A program made the translations under genes and the position numbers. A stretch of 30,330 bases of DNA from Chloracidobacterium sp. UBA3360. GTDB taxonomy: Bacteria > Acidobacteriota > Blastocatellia > Pyrinomonadales > Pyrinomonadaceae. Below are positions 7,708 through 16,300 of this stretch, in pieces. The notes beneath the pieces were generated by a model. That model was not told where the DNA came from. It made no database searches and saw only the letters and a program-made list of their open reading frames with translations. Numbering within the stretch: the first letter of the stretch is position 1; each line of letters begins with the position of its first letter. The DNA lies in the NCBI GenBank assembly GCA_002360555.1, contig DEQS01000042.1, positions 1 through 30,330 of the forward strand, given 5' to 3'.

Positions 7708-10314
7708 TTACGGTCGGACGATATAGTCTGGCCAGCACGAGTCGGAATCTTTCAAAAAGATGTCCATGCTATTGAACGCTGCGCGGTTTGCGGTGCCGGC
7801 TGAGTTAGGATCTAGGATCTTTGCGATCTGATCGCGGACACTCTCAAGATGAGCACGAGTTGCTTTGTCTGTCGTTCGAGCAAGAGCAGACCCGGCCATT
7901 GAGCTGATCGTACGAAGTTCGGCTCGATAAAACGCTTTTTCATCGCCGCTGGTGATGAAATTTGCGGCAAATCCCGCTGGCAGTCCTTGCGGCGCTGTAG
8001 CCGGAGGAGCATTTAGCTTTGTATTAGCAATGTCGAGATACGCCCGCTGTAGGTTACGGCGATAAGCATCTACGGCAACCTTAGACGCACTCAATTCACT
8101 CCAAACTCCGCCGCGAACATCCGCCAGGAAATCAGCCGCCTGATAAGCATTATTTCCGTCAAGGGCTTGCTGTTCGATCAGACGTGCGAAACGCGAGCTC
8201 GAGAGCAGGCTATTAAGCGTGCTGTTCTGCGCATTTCGGATGCGGTTTAGTGCACCGATGGGCTCGATCTTGCGGATAATATCCTTATCGATTGCCCATG
8301 TCGGCGTTGCGAACGCATTTTCGTTCAGGTACTTGACCGCCTCAGCCTGACGGGCTTTGGAAACGGCAGTGAAACGCGGTCCCGGTTGGCCGATGTGCCG
8401 CTGCTGCGAATCATATCCGCCGACGATGGCGGCAACGTGATTGTTCTCGAGCGTCCATTGCCCGATCATGCGGCCGTAGAGTTCGGCAAGGTCACTATAG
8501 TCTTCGCCGTTTTGCGTGGTCGTCGCGGGAACGAGCAGCTTTGAGATGCGTTTCAGGTTCAAAAGGCCGAGACCTGAAGATTTGACTGCGTCGGCATCAC
8601 CAACGGCTTCGGTCAGTTCGCCTGGATCGCTACCGGCTGTACCATCGGTCGAGAAACGAAGCCACGGCGTTGTGTCCTGAGCCTTTGCCCATTCGTTGAG
8701 CGTATTTTTCTCAGCATCAGGAGTGCGGGCTGCCGGGATCGGCTTGTAGCCCCACATCGTCGCCCAGACGTCATATGGCCCGATGCCGGGAACGAGGTCT
8801 TCGACGGCGATGCCGTCCTCGGGCTGTGCGACATAGTTAAATCGCGAATAGTCCATCAGCGTCGGCGTGTGGCCCATCTTTTTGACCCACTCCTTATCAC
8901 GCACCTTTTCCTGCGGATAGGTCGAGCTGGCTTTCATGTTGTGCTGAAACCCGAGCGTATGGCCAACCTCGTGGGCACAGACGTATTCGATCAGCACGCC
9001 CATCAGGTCGTCGGGCATCGGGAAACGCTGTGCACGCGGGTCGAGGGCACCTGCTTGCAGAAAATACCACGAACGCTGGAGGTTCATGATGTTGTGATAA
9101 AACTGGATGTCAGATTCGAGGATCTCACCGGTTCGCGGGTCGGCGATGTGCGGGCCCGAAGCGTTTTCGATAGTTGACGGCAGCCAGCGGATGACCGAGT
9201 AGCGGGCATCTTCGGGGCTGAAATCAGGATCTTCTTTTTTGGTCGGTGCGACCTTGGCAATGATCGCGTTCTTAAAGCCCGCGGCCTCAAAAGCTTTCTG
9301 CCATTTCTCGACGCCCTTGATCATAAACGGGATCCACCTTGCCGGGGTTGCCGCGTCGATGTAATAAACGATCGGCTTGACCGGCTCTGACAACTCAGCT
9401 GTCGGATCTTTCTTTTCAAGTCTCCAGCGGCGGATGTAGCGCGTCTCAGGAGCTTTGTGCTCGCTGCGGCCATAATCGATCTGGGTCTGTGAAAAATAAC
9501 CGACACGCTCGTCAAACAGACGCGGCATCATCGGCTTTTCGGGCAGCTTGACCATGCTGTAATGCAGCACGACCGTCGCACTGCCGGGATTCATACCCTG
9601 TTGTGCGGCCGCACCACCCGGACCGCCGCCACCGGCTCCTGCGGGAGGAGCGGCACGTGTGTAGGTCATCGAAGACTCTGCCTCGATGTTGGTCGGATAG
9701 GGCGTAACACGCTCGATGTACGAACGCGTTGCGTCCAGAGCCGTGGCGTTGAGCCGCTGGCGGGCGCTAAATTCGAATACGTCGGTGCTAAACAGCCGCG
9801 TGACGTCGATGACCGCCGCTTCGTCCGGCCCCCACGCCGCGACGTTAAACGTCATGATGATCGGATCGTTGTTCGAAGCTTTTACCGCCTCTGATATCGG
9901 TTTATTGGGGTCGGCGACAACGCTGTAATTGATACTGCGGAGATTGATCTTGTTTTCGTTTCGCTCCCAACGAACGACGCGGCTGCCGAGAGCCTGTCCG
10001 CCGTAGCCGACGCCGAGGGTTGTGCGGGCGATCTGTGTGACCCAGAGAAATTCTTTGCCGAGCTCAGTTCTAGGGATCTCGTAAAAATATTTGTCTTTGA
10101 CCTGATGCACCGCAAAGAGGCCTTTTTTGGTTTTGGCGTCTTTGGTAATGACCTTGTCATACGGCTGCGGGTCGGTTGACGGCCCGGCACCGCCGGGACG
10201 CTGTCCGCCGGGTGTCGGCGGGGTATCGGGCGGTGTGTCCTGAGCGGCCACGGCCAAAGCTGACGCCATCAAACACACGCTCATCAGCAAAACTCTCACT
10301 ACGGTTCCATTCAT
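7708..10314 (-). CDS. Secreted zinc metalloprotease (DUF5117/DUF4953 type)
   Basis: An 868-aa exported protein of the family carrying DUF5118, DUF5117 and a DUF4953 metzincin-like catalytic domain; physiological substrates are not established. The zinc motif HEVGHTLGFQH is at residues 448-458, the extended HExxHxxGxxH form. A signal peptide is clear: MNGTVVRVLLMSVCLMASALAVAAQ. After it comes a Pro/Gly-rich linker (about 26-52) and a Gly/Ala-rich insert at about 222-238. The reading frame extends 16 codons upstream, but I chose ATG 10314 because AAGGAGAG lies 7 nt before it and the signal peptide starts there. It is followed by a strong terminator, so it is likely monocistronic. It shares secretion and peptidase function with its downstream neighbour, suggesting extracellular or periplasmic protein scavenging. 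Confidence 0.92.
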   Translation of the reverse strand: MNGTVVRVLLMSVCLMASALAVAAQDTPPDTPPTPGGQRPGGAGPSTDPQPYDKVITKDAKTKKGLFAVHQVKDKYFYEIPRTELGKEFLWVTQIARTTLGVGYGGQALGSRVVRWERNENKINLRSINYSVVADPNKPISEAVKASNNDPIIMTFNVAAWGPDEAAVIDVTRLFSTDVFEFSARQRLNATALDATRSYIERVTPYPTNIEAESSMTYTRAAPPAGAGGGGPGGAAAQQGMNPGSATVVLHYSMVKLPEKPMMPRLFDERVGYFSQTQIDYGRSEHKAPETRYIRRWRLEKKDPTAELSEPVKPIVYYIDAATPARWIPFMIKGVEKWQKAFEAAGFKNAIIAKVAPTKKEDPDFSPEDARYSVIRWLPSTIENASGPHIADPRTGEILESDIQFYHNIMNLQRSWYFLQAGALDPRAQRFPMPDDLMGVLIEYVCAHEVGHTLGFQHNMKASSTYPQEKVRDKEWVKKMGHTPTLMDYSRFNYVAQPEDGIAVEDLVPGIGPYDVWATMWGYKPIPAARTPDAEKNTLNEWAKAQDTTPWLRFSTDGTAGSDPGELTEAVGDADAVKSSGLGLLNLKRISKLLVPATTTQNGEDYSDLAELYGRMIGQWTLENNHVAAIVGGYDSQQRHIGQPGPRFTAVSKARQAEAVKYLNENAFATPTWAIDKDIIRKIEPIGALNRIRNAQNSTLNSLLSSSRFARLIEQQALDGNNAYQAADFLADVRGGVWSELSASKVAVDAYRRNLQRAYLDIANTKLNAPPATAPQGLPAGFAANFITSGDEKAFYRAELRTISSMAGSALARTTDKATRAHLESVRDQIAKILDPNSAGTANRAAFNSMDIFLKDSDSCWPDYIVRP

Positions 10315-10446
10315 CGAAATTCTCTCCTTAGGTTGGTAACACTTGATACATCTCCGCCGCATTTACAAACTCACTCGCGGCATCAGATCCGCGGCGGATA
10401 AACAGTTTCAAAATCGCGTTGTCAGAAAATAATTACCGGAAATTTA

Positions 10447-10475
10447 TTTATAACATTCGCGTTCGGGCGATGCAA
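10447..10475 (-). promoter_or_regulatory. Promoter candidate for the DUF4953 protease gene
   Basis: On the minus strand TTGCAT (10470-10475) and TATAAA (10447-10452) are spaced 17 nt apart. The -10 box is good (5 of 6) and the -35 weak (3 of 6). It lies just after the tRNA terminator and would give a leader of about 125 nt. Confidence 0.4.
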
Positions 10476-10490
10476 TAAGGACGCACGCGC

Positions 10491-10518
10491 AAAAAAGACG
10501 GCCTTACGGCACGTCTTT
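10491..10518 (-). terminator. Intrinsic terminator of tRNA-Arg
   Basis: AAAGACG (10494-10500) pairs with CGTCTTT (10512-10518), extended inward by GCC/GGC with one bulged base. On the minus strand the stem runs into six T residues. It lies about 30 nt beyond the tRNA 3' end. Confidence 0.8.
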
Positions 10519-10548
10519 CAAGATCAATAATTTGTGCGGAGATAAAAG

Positions 10549-10625
10549 TGGTACACCCGGCATGATTCGAACATGCGACCCCTTGATTCGTAGTCAAGTA
10601 CTCTATCCAGCTGAGCTACGGGTGC
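10549..10625 (-). tRNA. tRNA-Arg (anticodon ACG)
   Basis: A 77-nt cloverleaf on the minus strand including an encoded CCA end (10549-10551). The acceptor stem is GCACCCG with CGGGTGT, so the first pair is G-U. The D arm is AGCTCAGCTGGATAGAGT, the anticodon stem CTTGA/TCAAG encloses loop CTACGAA with ACG at 10589-10591, and the T arm contains GTTCGAATC. In bacteria A34 of tRNA-Arg(ACG) is normally converted to inosine by TadA to read CGU, CGC and CGA. It has its own promoter candidate and terminator. Confidence 0.97.
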
Positions 10626-10642
10626 GCGAAAAGCGAATAGTT

Positions 10643-10671
10643 AGACTACAAAGCGCCGGGCAATGTGTCAA
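10643..10671 (-). promoter_or_regulatory. Promoter candidate for tRNA-Arg
   Basis: On the minus strand a perfect TTGACA (10666-10671) is followed after 17 nt by TAGTCT (10643-10648), a 3 of 6 match to TATAAT. It sits 10 nt beyond the VWA gene's stop codon and 18 nt before the tRNA. Confidence 0.5.
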
Positions 10672-10680
10672 GTTTCGCGG

Positions 10681-11670
10681 TTATTTAGCGAAGTAGCCCT
10701 GACGAGTGCGTGAGATGTAATCGGAGTTTTTGACCGAAATGGTGATTGCCCGCCACTTTCCATCACGTTTTTCGTTAGACGGGTTGTATTCGACCGTGTA
10801 AAGAGTGCGTAGATCGGCAGCTACCTGGGCGTAAAGACGGCCCATTTCTTCGAGGCGGTTGATCGAATTGAGCTGGCCGCCGGAGCGGTCGGCGACAAGT
10901 TGCAGGCGTGCTCGCGAGGCTTTGAACATCGCGACCTGACGCGGTGTTGGGTCGGCAAGCTTTGCCGGGTCGCCGGTCGGTAAGGCGAGCGGATAGATCG
11001 TCACGCCCTGTGCGTCGCTACGATTTAAGACGCGGTTAAGGATCTCGCTTGTCTCGGGTTTAATGGCGTTAACGATCTGGTCGTCCGTTAACGATTCGAG
11101 CGATTTGCGGTCGATGTTCTGGACATCGGAATCGACACCGTCGGTCAGGACGATAATAGCTTTGCGGCGGCTTTTTTCTTTTGAGAGTTTGTCTAGTGCA
11201 AAATCGAGAGCCTTATAAAGCTGTGTTTTGCCGCGTCCGTTTGACACCGCGATCGAGTTAGCAATAACGCTTTGATCGGTCGTGAAATCGTTACGCAAGT
11301 TTATCTTGTCGTAAAACTCGATCACGGCAACGCGGTCGTTTGGTGAGAGCGCGTCGATAAATCTGACGGCGGACTGTTTGATCACCTGACGAAACCCAAG
11401 CGTCGACCCACTCATATCAAGCATTATCACGACACTAAACGGAGCCTCGCTCGGCTCAAATCTGGTTATCTGCTGTTTTACGCCATCCTCAAAAAGGTCA
11501 AAGCTGTCTTTGTTAAGGCTCAGGATAGGACGGCCTCGCGGATCGACGACACCAACATTTAATCGGACGATCGACGAATCGACGCGGATCGGATCATCAT
11601 CCTGCGCTTGCGTGCTAATAATGCCAAAAAGTAATGCTGTAACGAGGAATATCGCTTTGGACAAGCTCAT
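10681..11670 (-). CDS. Exported VWA protein, acidobacterial VWFA-related type
   Basis: A 329-aa protein with an N-terminal signal peptide (about 1-22, ending STQAQ) and a lineage-typical lead-in, VRLNVGVVDPRGRPI and the FDLFEDG motif at about 57-63. The von Willebrand factor A domain follows, with MIDAS motif DMSGST at 85-90 and the downstream VLTDGVDS segment around 175-182. These match the TIGR03436-type proteins that are abundant in Acidobacteriota and whose function is not known; they are thought to mediate metal-dependent protein binding outside the cytoplasm. It stands alone, upstream of the tRNA and divergent from the kinase operon. The confident part is the domain and export; the role is open. 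Confidence 0.9.
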   Translation of the reverse strand: MSLSKAIFLVTALLFGIISTQAQDDDPIRVDSSIVRLNVGVVDPRGRPILSLNKDSFDLFEDGVKQQITRFEPSEAPFSVVIMLDMSGSTLGFRQVIKQSAVRFIDALSPNDRVAVIEFYDKINLRNDFTTDQSVIANSIAVSNGRGKTQLYKALDFALDKLSKEKSRRKAIIVLTDGVDSDVQNIDRKSLESLTDDQIVNAIKPETSEILNRVLNRSDAQGVTIYPLALPTGDPAKLADPTPRQVAMFKASRARLQLVADRSGGQLNSINRLEEMGRLYAQVAADLRTLYTVEYNPSNEKRDGKWRAITISVKNSDYISRTRQGYFAK

Positions 11671-11737
11671 ATCGAAATGTTAGCAATTTGACGCCGAGAA
11701 TCGAAACACGGTTGCATGGCGGTTAACACTAAATGCC

Positions 11738-11766
11738 TTAACAGATCGCGATTTATGGTTTATAAT
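11738..11766 (+). promoter_or_regulatory. Sigma-70 promoter of the zinc-ribbon/kinase/TPR operon
   Basis: TTAACA (11738-11743), a 17-nt spacer, and TATAAT (11761-11766): 5 of 6 and 6 of 6 matches. It lies about 75 nt upstream of the ATG at 11840 and is the best housekeeping promoter in the window. Confidence 0.75.
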
Positions 11767-11839
11767 CTTTTCAACTTCGAAATGTGCCGGTGTCCAGAGC
11801 AGTTTCATTGTCGAACGGCGTACGTTGTGGGGAAGACGA

Positions 11840-12361
11840 ATGCTTTTTCGCCCGAATTTTTGTGCAAACTGTGGAGAGAAAGTCGAGCGTGCCGATTGGG
11901 GTATACTCACGAGCCGTAGGTTTTGCCCGGTTTGCGAGTCTGAATTTAAGGGGCAGGATCTGATACCAAGAGCGATAGTCGCGACCGGCATTTTGATCGG
12001 AATATTTGGCATTGGGTTTTATATGCAGAGCGGCACGCGACCCGCCGCTGCTCTGGTTGCCAGGCCGACGGCAAAGCAAACAAATCAGGCAACGGCGGCG
12101 AATCCGTCAGCGTCTCAACCGGCGAATGTGGAGACGCCGCGTGCGGTTGACGTACAAAGCTCAATGTCGATGCCGCGAACGCTGGGTTCGCAACCGACAG
12201 GTCAACAGGTTCCGAAGCCCGTCGAAGAGATCGGCTACCATTGCGGGGCCGAGACAAAAAAGGGAACGCCTTGCTCGCGGCGAGTAAAAGGAAATATTCG
12301 CTGTTATCAGCACAAAGGAATGCCGGCAATATTGCCGCCTGAGAAATTGAAGATCGGATAA
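11840..12361 (+). CDS. Zinc-ribbon membrane protein with DUF5763-like tail
   Basis: A 173-aa protein of unknown function. An N-terminal zinc ribbon is seen as Cys8, Cys11, Cys29 and Cys32 (CANC and CPVC). One transmembrane helix lies at about 44-62, then a low-complexity Ala/Thr/Gln linker at 68-128. The C-terminus has Cys135, Cys145, Cys155 and His158 in a KKGTPCSRRVKGNIRCYQH context, which resembles the small Cys3His DUF5763 motif. With a cytoplasmic ribbon, the tail would face the periplasm. I chose ATG 11840, preceded by GGGGAAG; a TTG at 11825 is in frame. It is the first gene of an operon: the kinase starts 25 nt later, so a role in kinase sensing or scaffolding is possible but only inferred. 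Confidence 0.8.
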   Translation: MLFRPNFCANCGEKVERADWGILTSRRFCPVCESEFKGQDLIPRAIVATGILIGIFGIGFYMQSGTRPAAALVARPTAKQTNQATAANPSASQPANVETPRAVDVQSSMSMPRTLGSQPTGQQVPKPVEEIGYHCGAETKKGTPCSRRVKGNIRCYQHKGMPAILPPEKLKIG

Positions 12362-12386
12362 TCTGCAAGTTAAATAAGGGCTGAGA

Positions 12387-14072
12387 ATGAAACAAATTGC
12401 ACCAAATTCAATGATCCAAAACCGTTATCTGGTCGTGCAGATGATCGGTAAAGGCGGCATGGGCGAGGTTTATCTCGCGGTCGATCAACGCCTCGGCAGC
12501 GCCGTCGCGTTAAAGCGGACGATGTTCAAGGAAAACCCCGAGCTTGGTGCGGCATTTGAACGCGAGGCTAAGATCCTCGGTCGTCTGCGGCACCCTGTGC
12601 TGACAAAAGTGATCGATCATTTTATCGAGGGCAATGACCAGTATCTCGTTATGGAGCACATCTCCGGTGATGATGTTGGCAAACGGCTCGAGAGCGCGGC
12701 TAAGCCATTCCCGCTGAGTTGGGTGATGTTTTGGGCGGATCAGCTCCTTGATGCTTTGAATTATCTGCACTCGCACGAGCCGCCGATCATACACCGCGAT
12801 ATCAAGCCTGAAAATCTCAAGCTGACGGACGACAACCACATTGTTCTTTTGGATTTTGGGCTGTCAAAGGATTTTGATACTAAATCTGAATCGGCCTCGC
12901 TCGGAACCGGCAGCGTTGTCGGCTATTCGCCCTATTTTGCGTCGATGGAGCAGGTTCGCGGCACCGGAACCGATGCCCGTAGTGATATCTACTCGTTGTC
13001 AGCAACGTTATATCAGTTACTTACAAATACGATCCCAGCGGATTCGTTGACGCGTGCGGATGCTATGCTCGGCGGAATGCCGGACCCGGTCAAACCGCTG
13101 TCCGAGCTTAATCCTGAGGTCAATAAGGCGATATCCGACGTTGTGCTTAAGGGAATGGCCGTGCGTCAGGACAACCGTTTTGACAGAGCCGCCGATATGC
13201 AAAAAGAACTGCGGCGGGCGTTTAATCGCGTAGGCGGAGCTGAAAAGCCGTCCGATGTCGATGGTGCGGCGACAATACTGATAAGTGATGAGGCAACGAC
13301 AAAAGTTATCACTGAGGCACCCGCCAAAGAATCACCAACACTCTCCGGACAGGAGACCGAACAGATACCGGTGATCTCGGTAGCATCTACTGATATTGTC
13401 GAGGAAATAAATATCGAAGAGACGATGCCCATTGGAGATCATCTTAATGTCGAAGAGACGATCCCGATCGGTGAGGTTACCGCGGGTGAAGGCTTTAAGC
13501 AATCGGATATTCAGACGCAGGTGTTTGAGGCTCCGGTCATTGAAACAGCGCCGGAACCCGAGATCGAGATAGAAACAGTTGTGAATGAGCCGAGACCGAC
13601 GGTCGAAGCCCCTGTCGCGATGGCCGCATCGGCTGGTGCGACGGCAGCAAACATTGCTTCGCCTCAGCCGAAAAAGAAATCGAAGAGTGGGGTATTGATC
13701 GGCGGACTCGTTGGAATACTTTTGCTCGCAGCCATAGCGGCCGGCGGTGGCTGGTACGCATACAACAACTACTATCTGCCATCACAGGTAAAAGCTACCC
13801 CTACACCCGCGGCAACCGCATCGCCGTCGCCAACCGAAAGTGTGGTCGTTGACAGTAACAGCAACTCCAACGCGAATGCGGAAGTAACCCAGGCCAATTC
13901 TAATACGAGTACGAATACAAATAAGGTCGTGCTGACGACGCCGACTGACACGCGACCCGATACTCCCACGGCTTCGAAAACACCTCCGCCGGCTCAGACG
14001 ACCAAGCCGCCTACCGTAAAGGCGACACCTAAGCCAAAAGGGCGCGACGACCGCACAACTATTGTTCAATAG
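12387..14072 (+). CDS. Transmembrane Ser/Thr protein kinase (PknB-like)
   Basis: A 561-aa Hanks-type kinase. The catalytic domain covers about 14-275: glycine loop GKGGMGEVY at 21-29, Lys43 in VALKR, catalytic loop HRDIKPENL at 136-144, DFG at 156-158, and an APE-equivalent SME at about 186-188. A juxtamembrane region (280-430) contains two similar pieces, IEETMPIG and VEETIPIG (around 343-362), with Thr in an E-T-x-P-I setting. One transmembrane helix lies at about 434-458. The last 100 residues, outside the membrane, are rich in Thr, Pro, Ser and Asn and have no PASTA repeats. AAGGG precedes the ATG by 6 nt. The exported TPR protein starts 17 nt after its stop, so the two are co-transcribed. 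Confidence 0.94.
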   Translation: MKQIAPNSMIQNRYLVVQMIGKGGMGEVYLAVDQRLGSAVALKRTMFKENPELGAAFEREAKILGRLRHPVLTKVIDHFIEGNDQYLVMEHISGDDVGKRLESAAKPFPLSWVMFWADQLLDALNYLHSHEPPIIHRDIKPENLKLTDDNHIVLLDFGLSKDFDTKSESASLGTGSVVGYSPYFASMEQVRGTGTDARSDIYSLSATLYQLLTNTIPADSLTRADAMLGGMPDPVKPLSELNPEVNKAISDVVLKGMAVRQDNRFDRAADMQKELRRAFNRVGGAEKPSDVDGAATILISDEATTKVITEAPAKESPTLSGQETEQIPVISVASTDIVEEINIEETMPIGDHLNVEETIPIGEVTAGEGFKQSDIQTQVFEAPVIETAPEPEIEIETVVNEPRPTVEAPVAMAASAGATAANIASPQPKKKSKSGVLIGGLVGILLLAAIAAGGGWYAYNNYYLPSQVKATPTPAATASPSPTESVVVDSNSNSNANAEVTQANSNTSTNTNKVVLTTPTDTRPDTPTASKTPPPAQTTKPPTVKATPKPKGRDDRTTIVQ

Positions 14073-14088
14073 TCTGGAGATTGATGTA

Positions 14089-15465
14089 ATGAAATTATTT
14101 AGACGAATATCGATTGTGTTTCTCTTGCTCGGCCTGCTTTCAGCAGGTGCGTTTGCCCAGAGTAAAAAAGACAAGGATGCAGCAAAGAAGCTGCAAGAAG
14201 CGGGTGATAAGGCGTTTGCTGCCAAAAATTATCGCGAAGCTGTCGATAAGTATAGTCAGTCAGCCGCACTTGTTTCGACAAATGCGAAACTTCATTACTT
14301 TAAGGGATACTCTCATTATAATTTGCAAGAGAATGTAGAGGCTCTAAATGAGTTCGCGATTGCGCTTAGTCAGGGTTATAAACCTCTTGATATCCACAAG
14401 ATCCGAACGTACATCTATTACGAGACTAAGAATTTTGACGCGGCGTTATCAGAGGTCAACAAAGCGCTGGCTCTCACCCCAAATGATCTAATTTTGCTTA
14501 AATCCTCCGGCGAGATAAATCTTGGCCGCAGTGCTTACACCGAGGCTCTCACGAGCTTTAACAAAGCAGCTCAACTTGCTCCAAAGGACGGAGACATCTA
14601 TTACAACATCGCCCGTATTCACCTCGGCCTAGGCGATTCGAAATCGCAGGCCGACAGCGCGGAAAAGGCTCTTGCAAACGGAACGCGCTTTGTCGGCGAG
14701 ACTTACTATCTGCTCGGCGAGGCGCATCAAAGAATGAGGAACACCGGCCCGGCGATCGATGCTTATCAAAAAGCGATCAACGCAAAGCCCGATCTGGTTC
14801 AGTCTTACCGAAATCTTTCAGAGCTTTATAGGAGCGAGAATCGCTTTAACGATGCGATCAATACATCTAAACAGGGGCTGAAGTTATTCCCAAATGACGG
14901 CAATCTCTTTACTGATCTGAGCTGGTATTACAGCCTCGCGGGCGACCCAAGTAAAGCGATCGAAGCCGCAAAGGCGGGCATTCAGCTCCTGCCAAATCAG
15001 TCGATGGCATACACAAATTTGTGCCGTGCATATAACGAGACAAAGAGTTTTGAACTCGCGATAACTGCTTGCAACGGAGCATTGCGGATCGCTCCCAACG
15101 ACGGCGAGACATACTTTTACCTCGGGAACGCGCTTGTATCAACCGGCAAGTCCGCTGATGCGACAAAGGCATACGCCCGTGCTGTGACCGGATTGCTTGA
15201 TTACACGACAAAAAATCCCGCTTACTCAGACGGATGGTATTTGCTTGGAAATGCGTATTTCGCGGACCGGCAGTTTGAAAAGGCGATCGCCGCTTACTTG
15301 AAATGCCTGTCGCTAAGTCCGAAATTCACGAGAGCCATGGCAAATCTCGGTATCTGTTATACGCGCGTTAAGAATAAAGCCGCTGCGACTGAGCAGTACA
15401 ACAAGTTGCTCCAAGCTGATCCGGCGCTCGCGGCACGCGTTAAAGCAGAACTAGATAGGATGTAA
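14089..15465 (+). CDS. Exported tetratricopeptide repeat protein
   Basis: A 458-aa protein with a signal peptide (MKLFRRISIVFLLLGLLSAG, ending AFAQ) followed by about eleven or twelve TPR units covering nearly the whole chain. Examples are AFAAKNYREAVDKY, DAALSEVNKALALTPND and FEKAIAAYLKCLSLSPK. TPR arrays bind other proteins; no enzyme domain is visible. ATG 14089 was preferred over the in-frame ATG 14062 because the signal peptide begins here and a GGAG lies 9 nt upstream. It is the last gene of the three-gene operon with the kinase. Its stop codon directly abuts that of the anti-sigma gene on the other strand. It may be a periplasmic partner of the kinase's external tail, which is an inference from position. 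Confidence 0.9.
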   Translation: MKLFRRISIVFLLLGLLSAGAFAQSKKDKDAAKKLQEAGDKAFAAKNYREAVDKYSQSAALVSTNAKLHYFKGYSHYNLQENVEALNEFAIALSQGYKPLDIHKIRTYIYYETKNFDAALSEVNKALALTPNDLILLKSSGEINLGRSAYTEALTSFNKAAQLAPKDGDIYYNIARIHLGLGDSKSQADSAEKALANGTRFVGETYYLLGEAHQRMRNTGPAIDAYQKAINAKPDLVQSYRNLSELYRSENRFNDAINTSKQGLKLFPNDGNLFTDLSWYYSLAGDPSKAIEAAKAGIQLLPNQSMAYTNLCRAYNETKSFELAITACNGALRIAPNDGETYFYLGNALVSTGKSADATKAYARAVTGLLDYTTKNPAYSDGWYLLGNAYFADRQFEKAIAAYLKCLSLSPKFTRAMANLGICYTRVKNKAAATEQYNKLLQADPALAARVKAELDRM

Positions 15466-16287
15466 TTAGCGTCGTTTGCGGGGCCTAATTCCGGTAGGAA
15501 CATCGACACTTTGAAATCTGAGTACAACGCGGACGCTGTCCGAGCGTTTGTCGAGGTTTGCTGCGACAAATGGCGAGTAAGCGGGGTCTGACTCTAACGC
15601 TTTTTGCAGTTCGTTTATCGCTTTGCTGTCACGCGAAGGCTCTATCACCTCGGATATCCGGGCAAGCCCGTTGCCAAACACATCTGCCACCACGACAACC
15701 TCATCATCTTTCATCCCGCCACGAACAAGCGATCTTGTTAACGCGATCAACGCCCCCTGTGGGTTGACACTGGGCGATTCACTTGAGATATCGAGACGCG
15801 TTTTGGCGTATTCCGAAGCTGAAAGGGAATCGGGATATTGTTTTTGCAAAGGGCCGCGATTGGTCGCGAGCATTACGGTATCAGAACCCGACGGATTTGA
15901 TGCAGTTGCGATACCACGATCGCGAATGCCCGAGAACATGACCGTCAGCAAAGTGAACGCCATCACGAGCGTCGCCATCACGCCGACTGCGTAAGGCATG
16001 ATCCGCATGTTAAATATCTCACGCATCTCACCTGAGACAGGCAGCCACGAGCGTTTGTCGCGGCGTATCTCTGTCCGGACCGAGCGTTTCAATTGATCTT
16101 GCAGCGAGGCGGGGAGTTTAGGCCGCGCCAACTGCCGGATAGATGTCTTTATCGCGTTCATCTCAGCAAACTCCTGTCTGCACACCGGACACGTGTCGAG
16201 GTGTGATTTGACGTGGGTTTGCTCGCCGCCGGTCATGACTCCGTCAGAGTATAGTGCGAGTTCAGTTTTTATTTCCGAGCATTTCAT
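15466..16287 (-). CDS. Anti-sigma factor with zf-HC2 domain
   Basis: A 273-aa membrane-anchored anti-sigma factor. The N-terminal zinc-binding anti-sigma motif has His29, Cys33 and Cys36 in HLDTCPVC, with Cys3 nearby. A single transmembrane helix lies at about 97-118 (MPYAVGVMATLVMAFTLLTVMF), leaving a periplasmic C-terminal domain of about 150 residues with no recognised fold, ending in a basic tail. It lies downstream of the ECF sigma gene on the same strand, the standard arrangement in which it holds the sigma factor until an envelope signal. Unusually, 273 nt separate the two genes. No Shine-Dalgarno sequence is visible before the start. Confidence 0.9.
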   Translation of the reverse strand: MKCSEIKTELALYSDGVMTGGEQTHVKSHLDTCPVCRQEFAEMNAIKTSIRQLARPKLPASLQDQLKRSVRTEIRRDKRSWLPVSGEMREIFNMRIMPYAVGVMATLVMAFTLLTVMFSGIRDRGIATASNPSGSDTVMLATNRGPLQKQYPDSLSASEYAKTRLDISSESPSVNPQGALIALTRSLVRGGMKDDEVVVVADVFGNGLARISEVIEPSRDSKAINELQKALESDPAYSPFVAANLDKRSDSVRVVLRFQSVDVPTGIRPRKRR

Positions 16288-16300
16288 TGCTGTGAAAATC

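Noticed and set aside
10641..10646. GTCTAA on the minus strand, as a second ECF-type promoter
   Set aside because: No GGAAC-like -35 lies 15-16 nt upstream; a perfect TTGACA at the right distance for a housekeeping promoter explains the region better.
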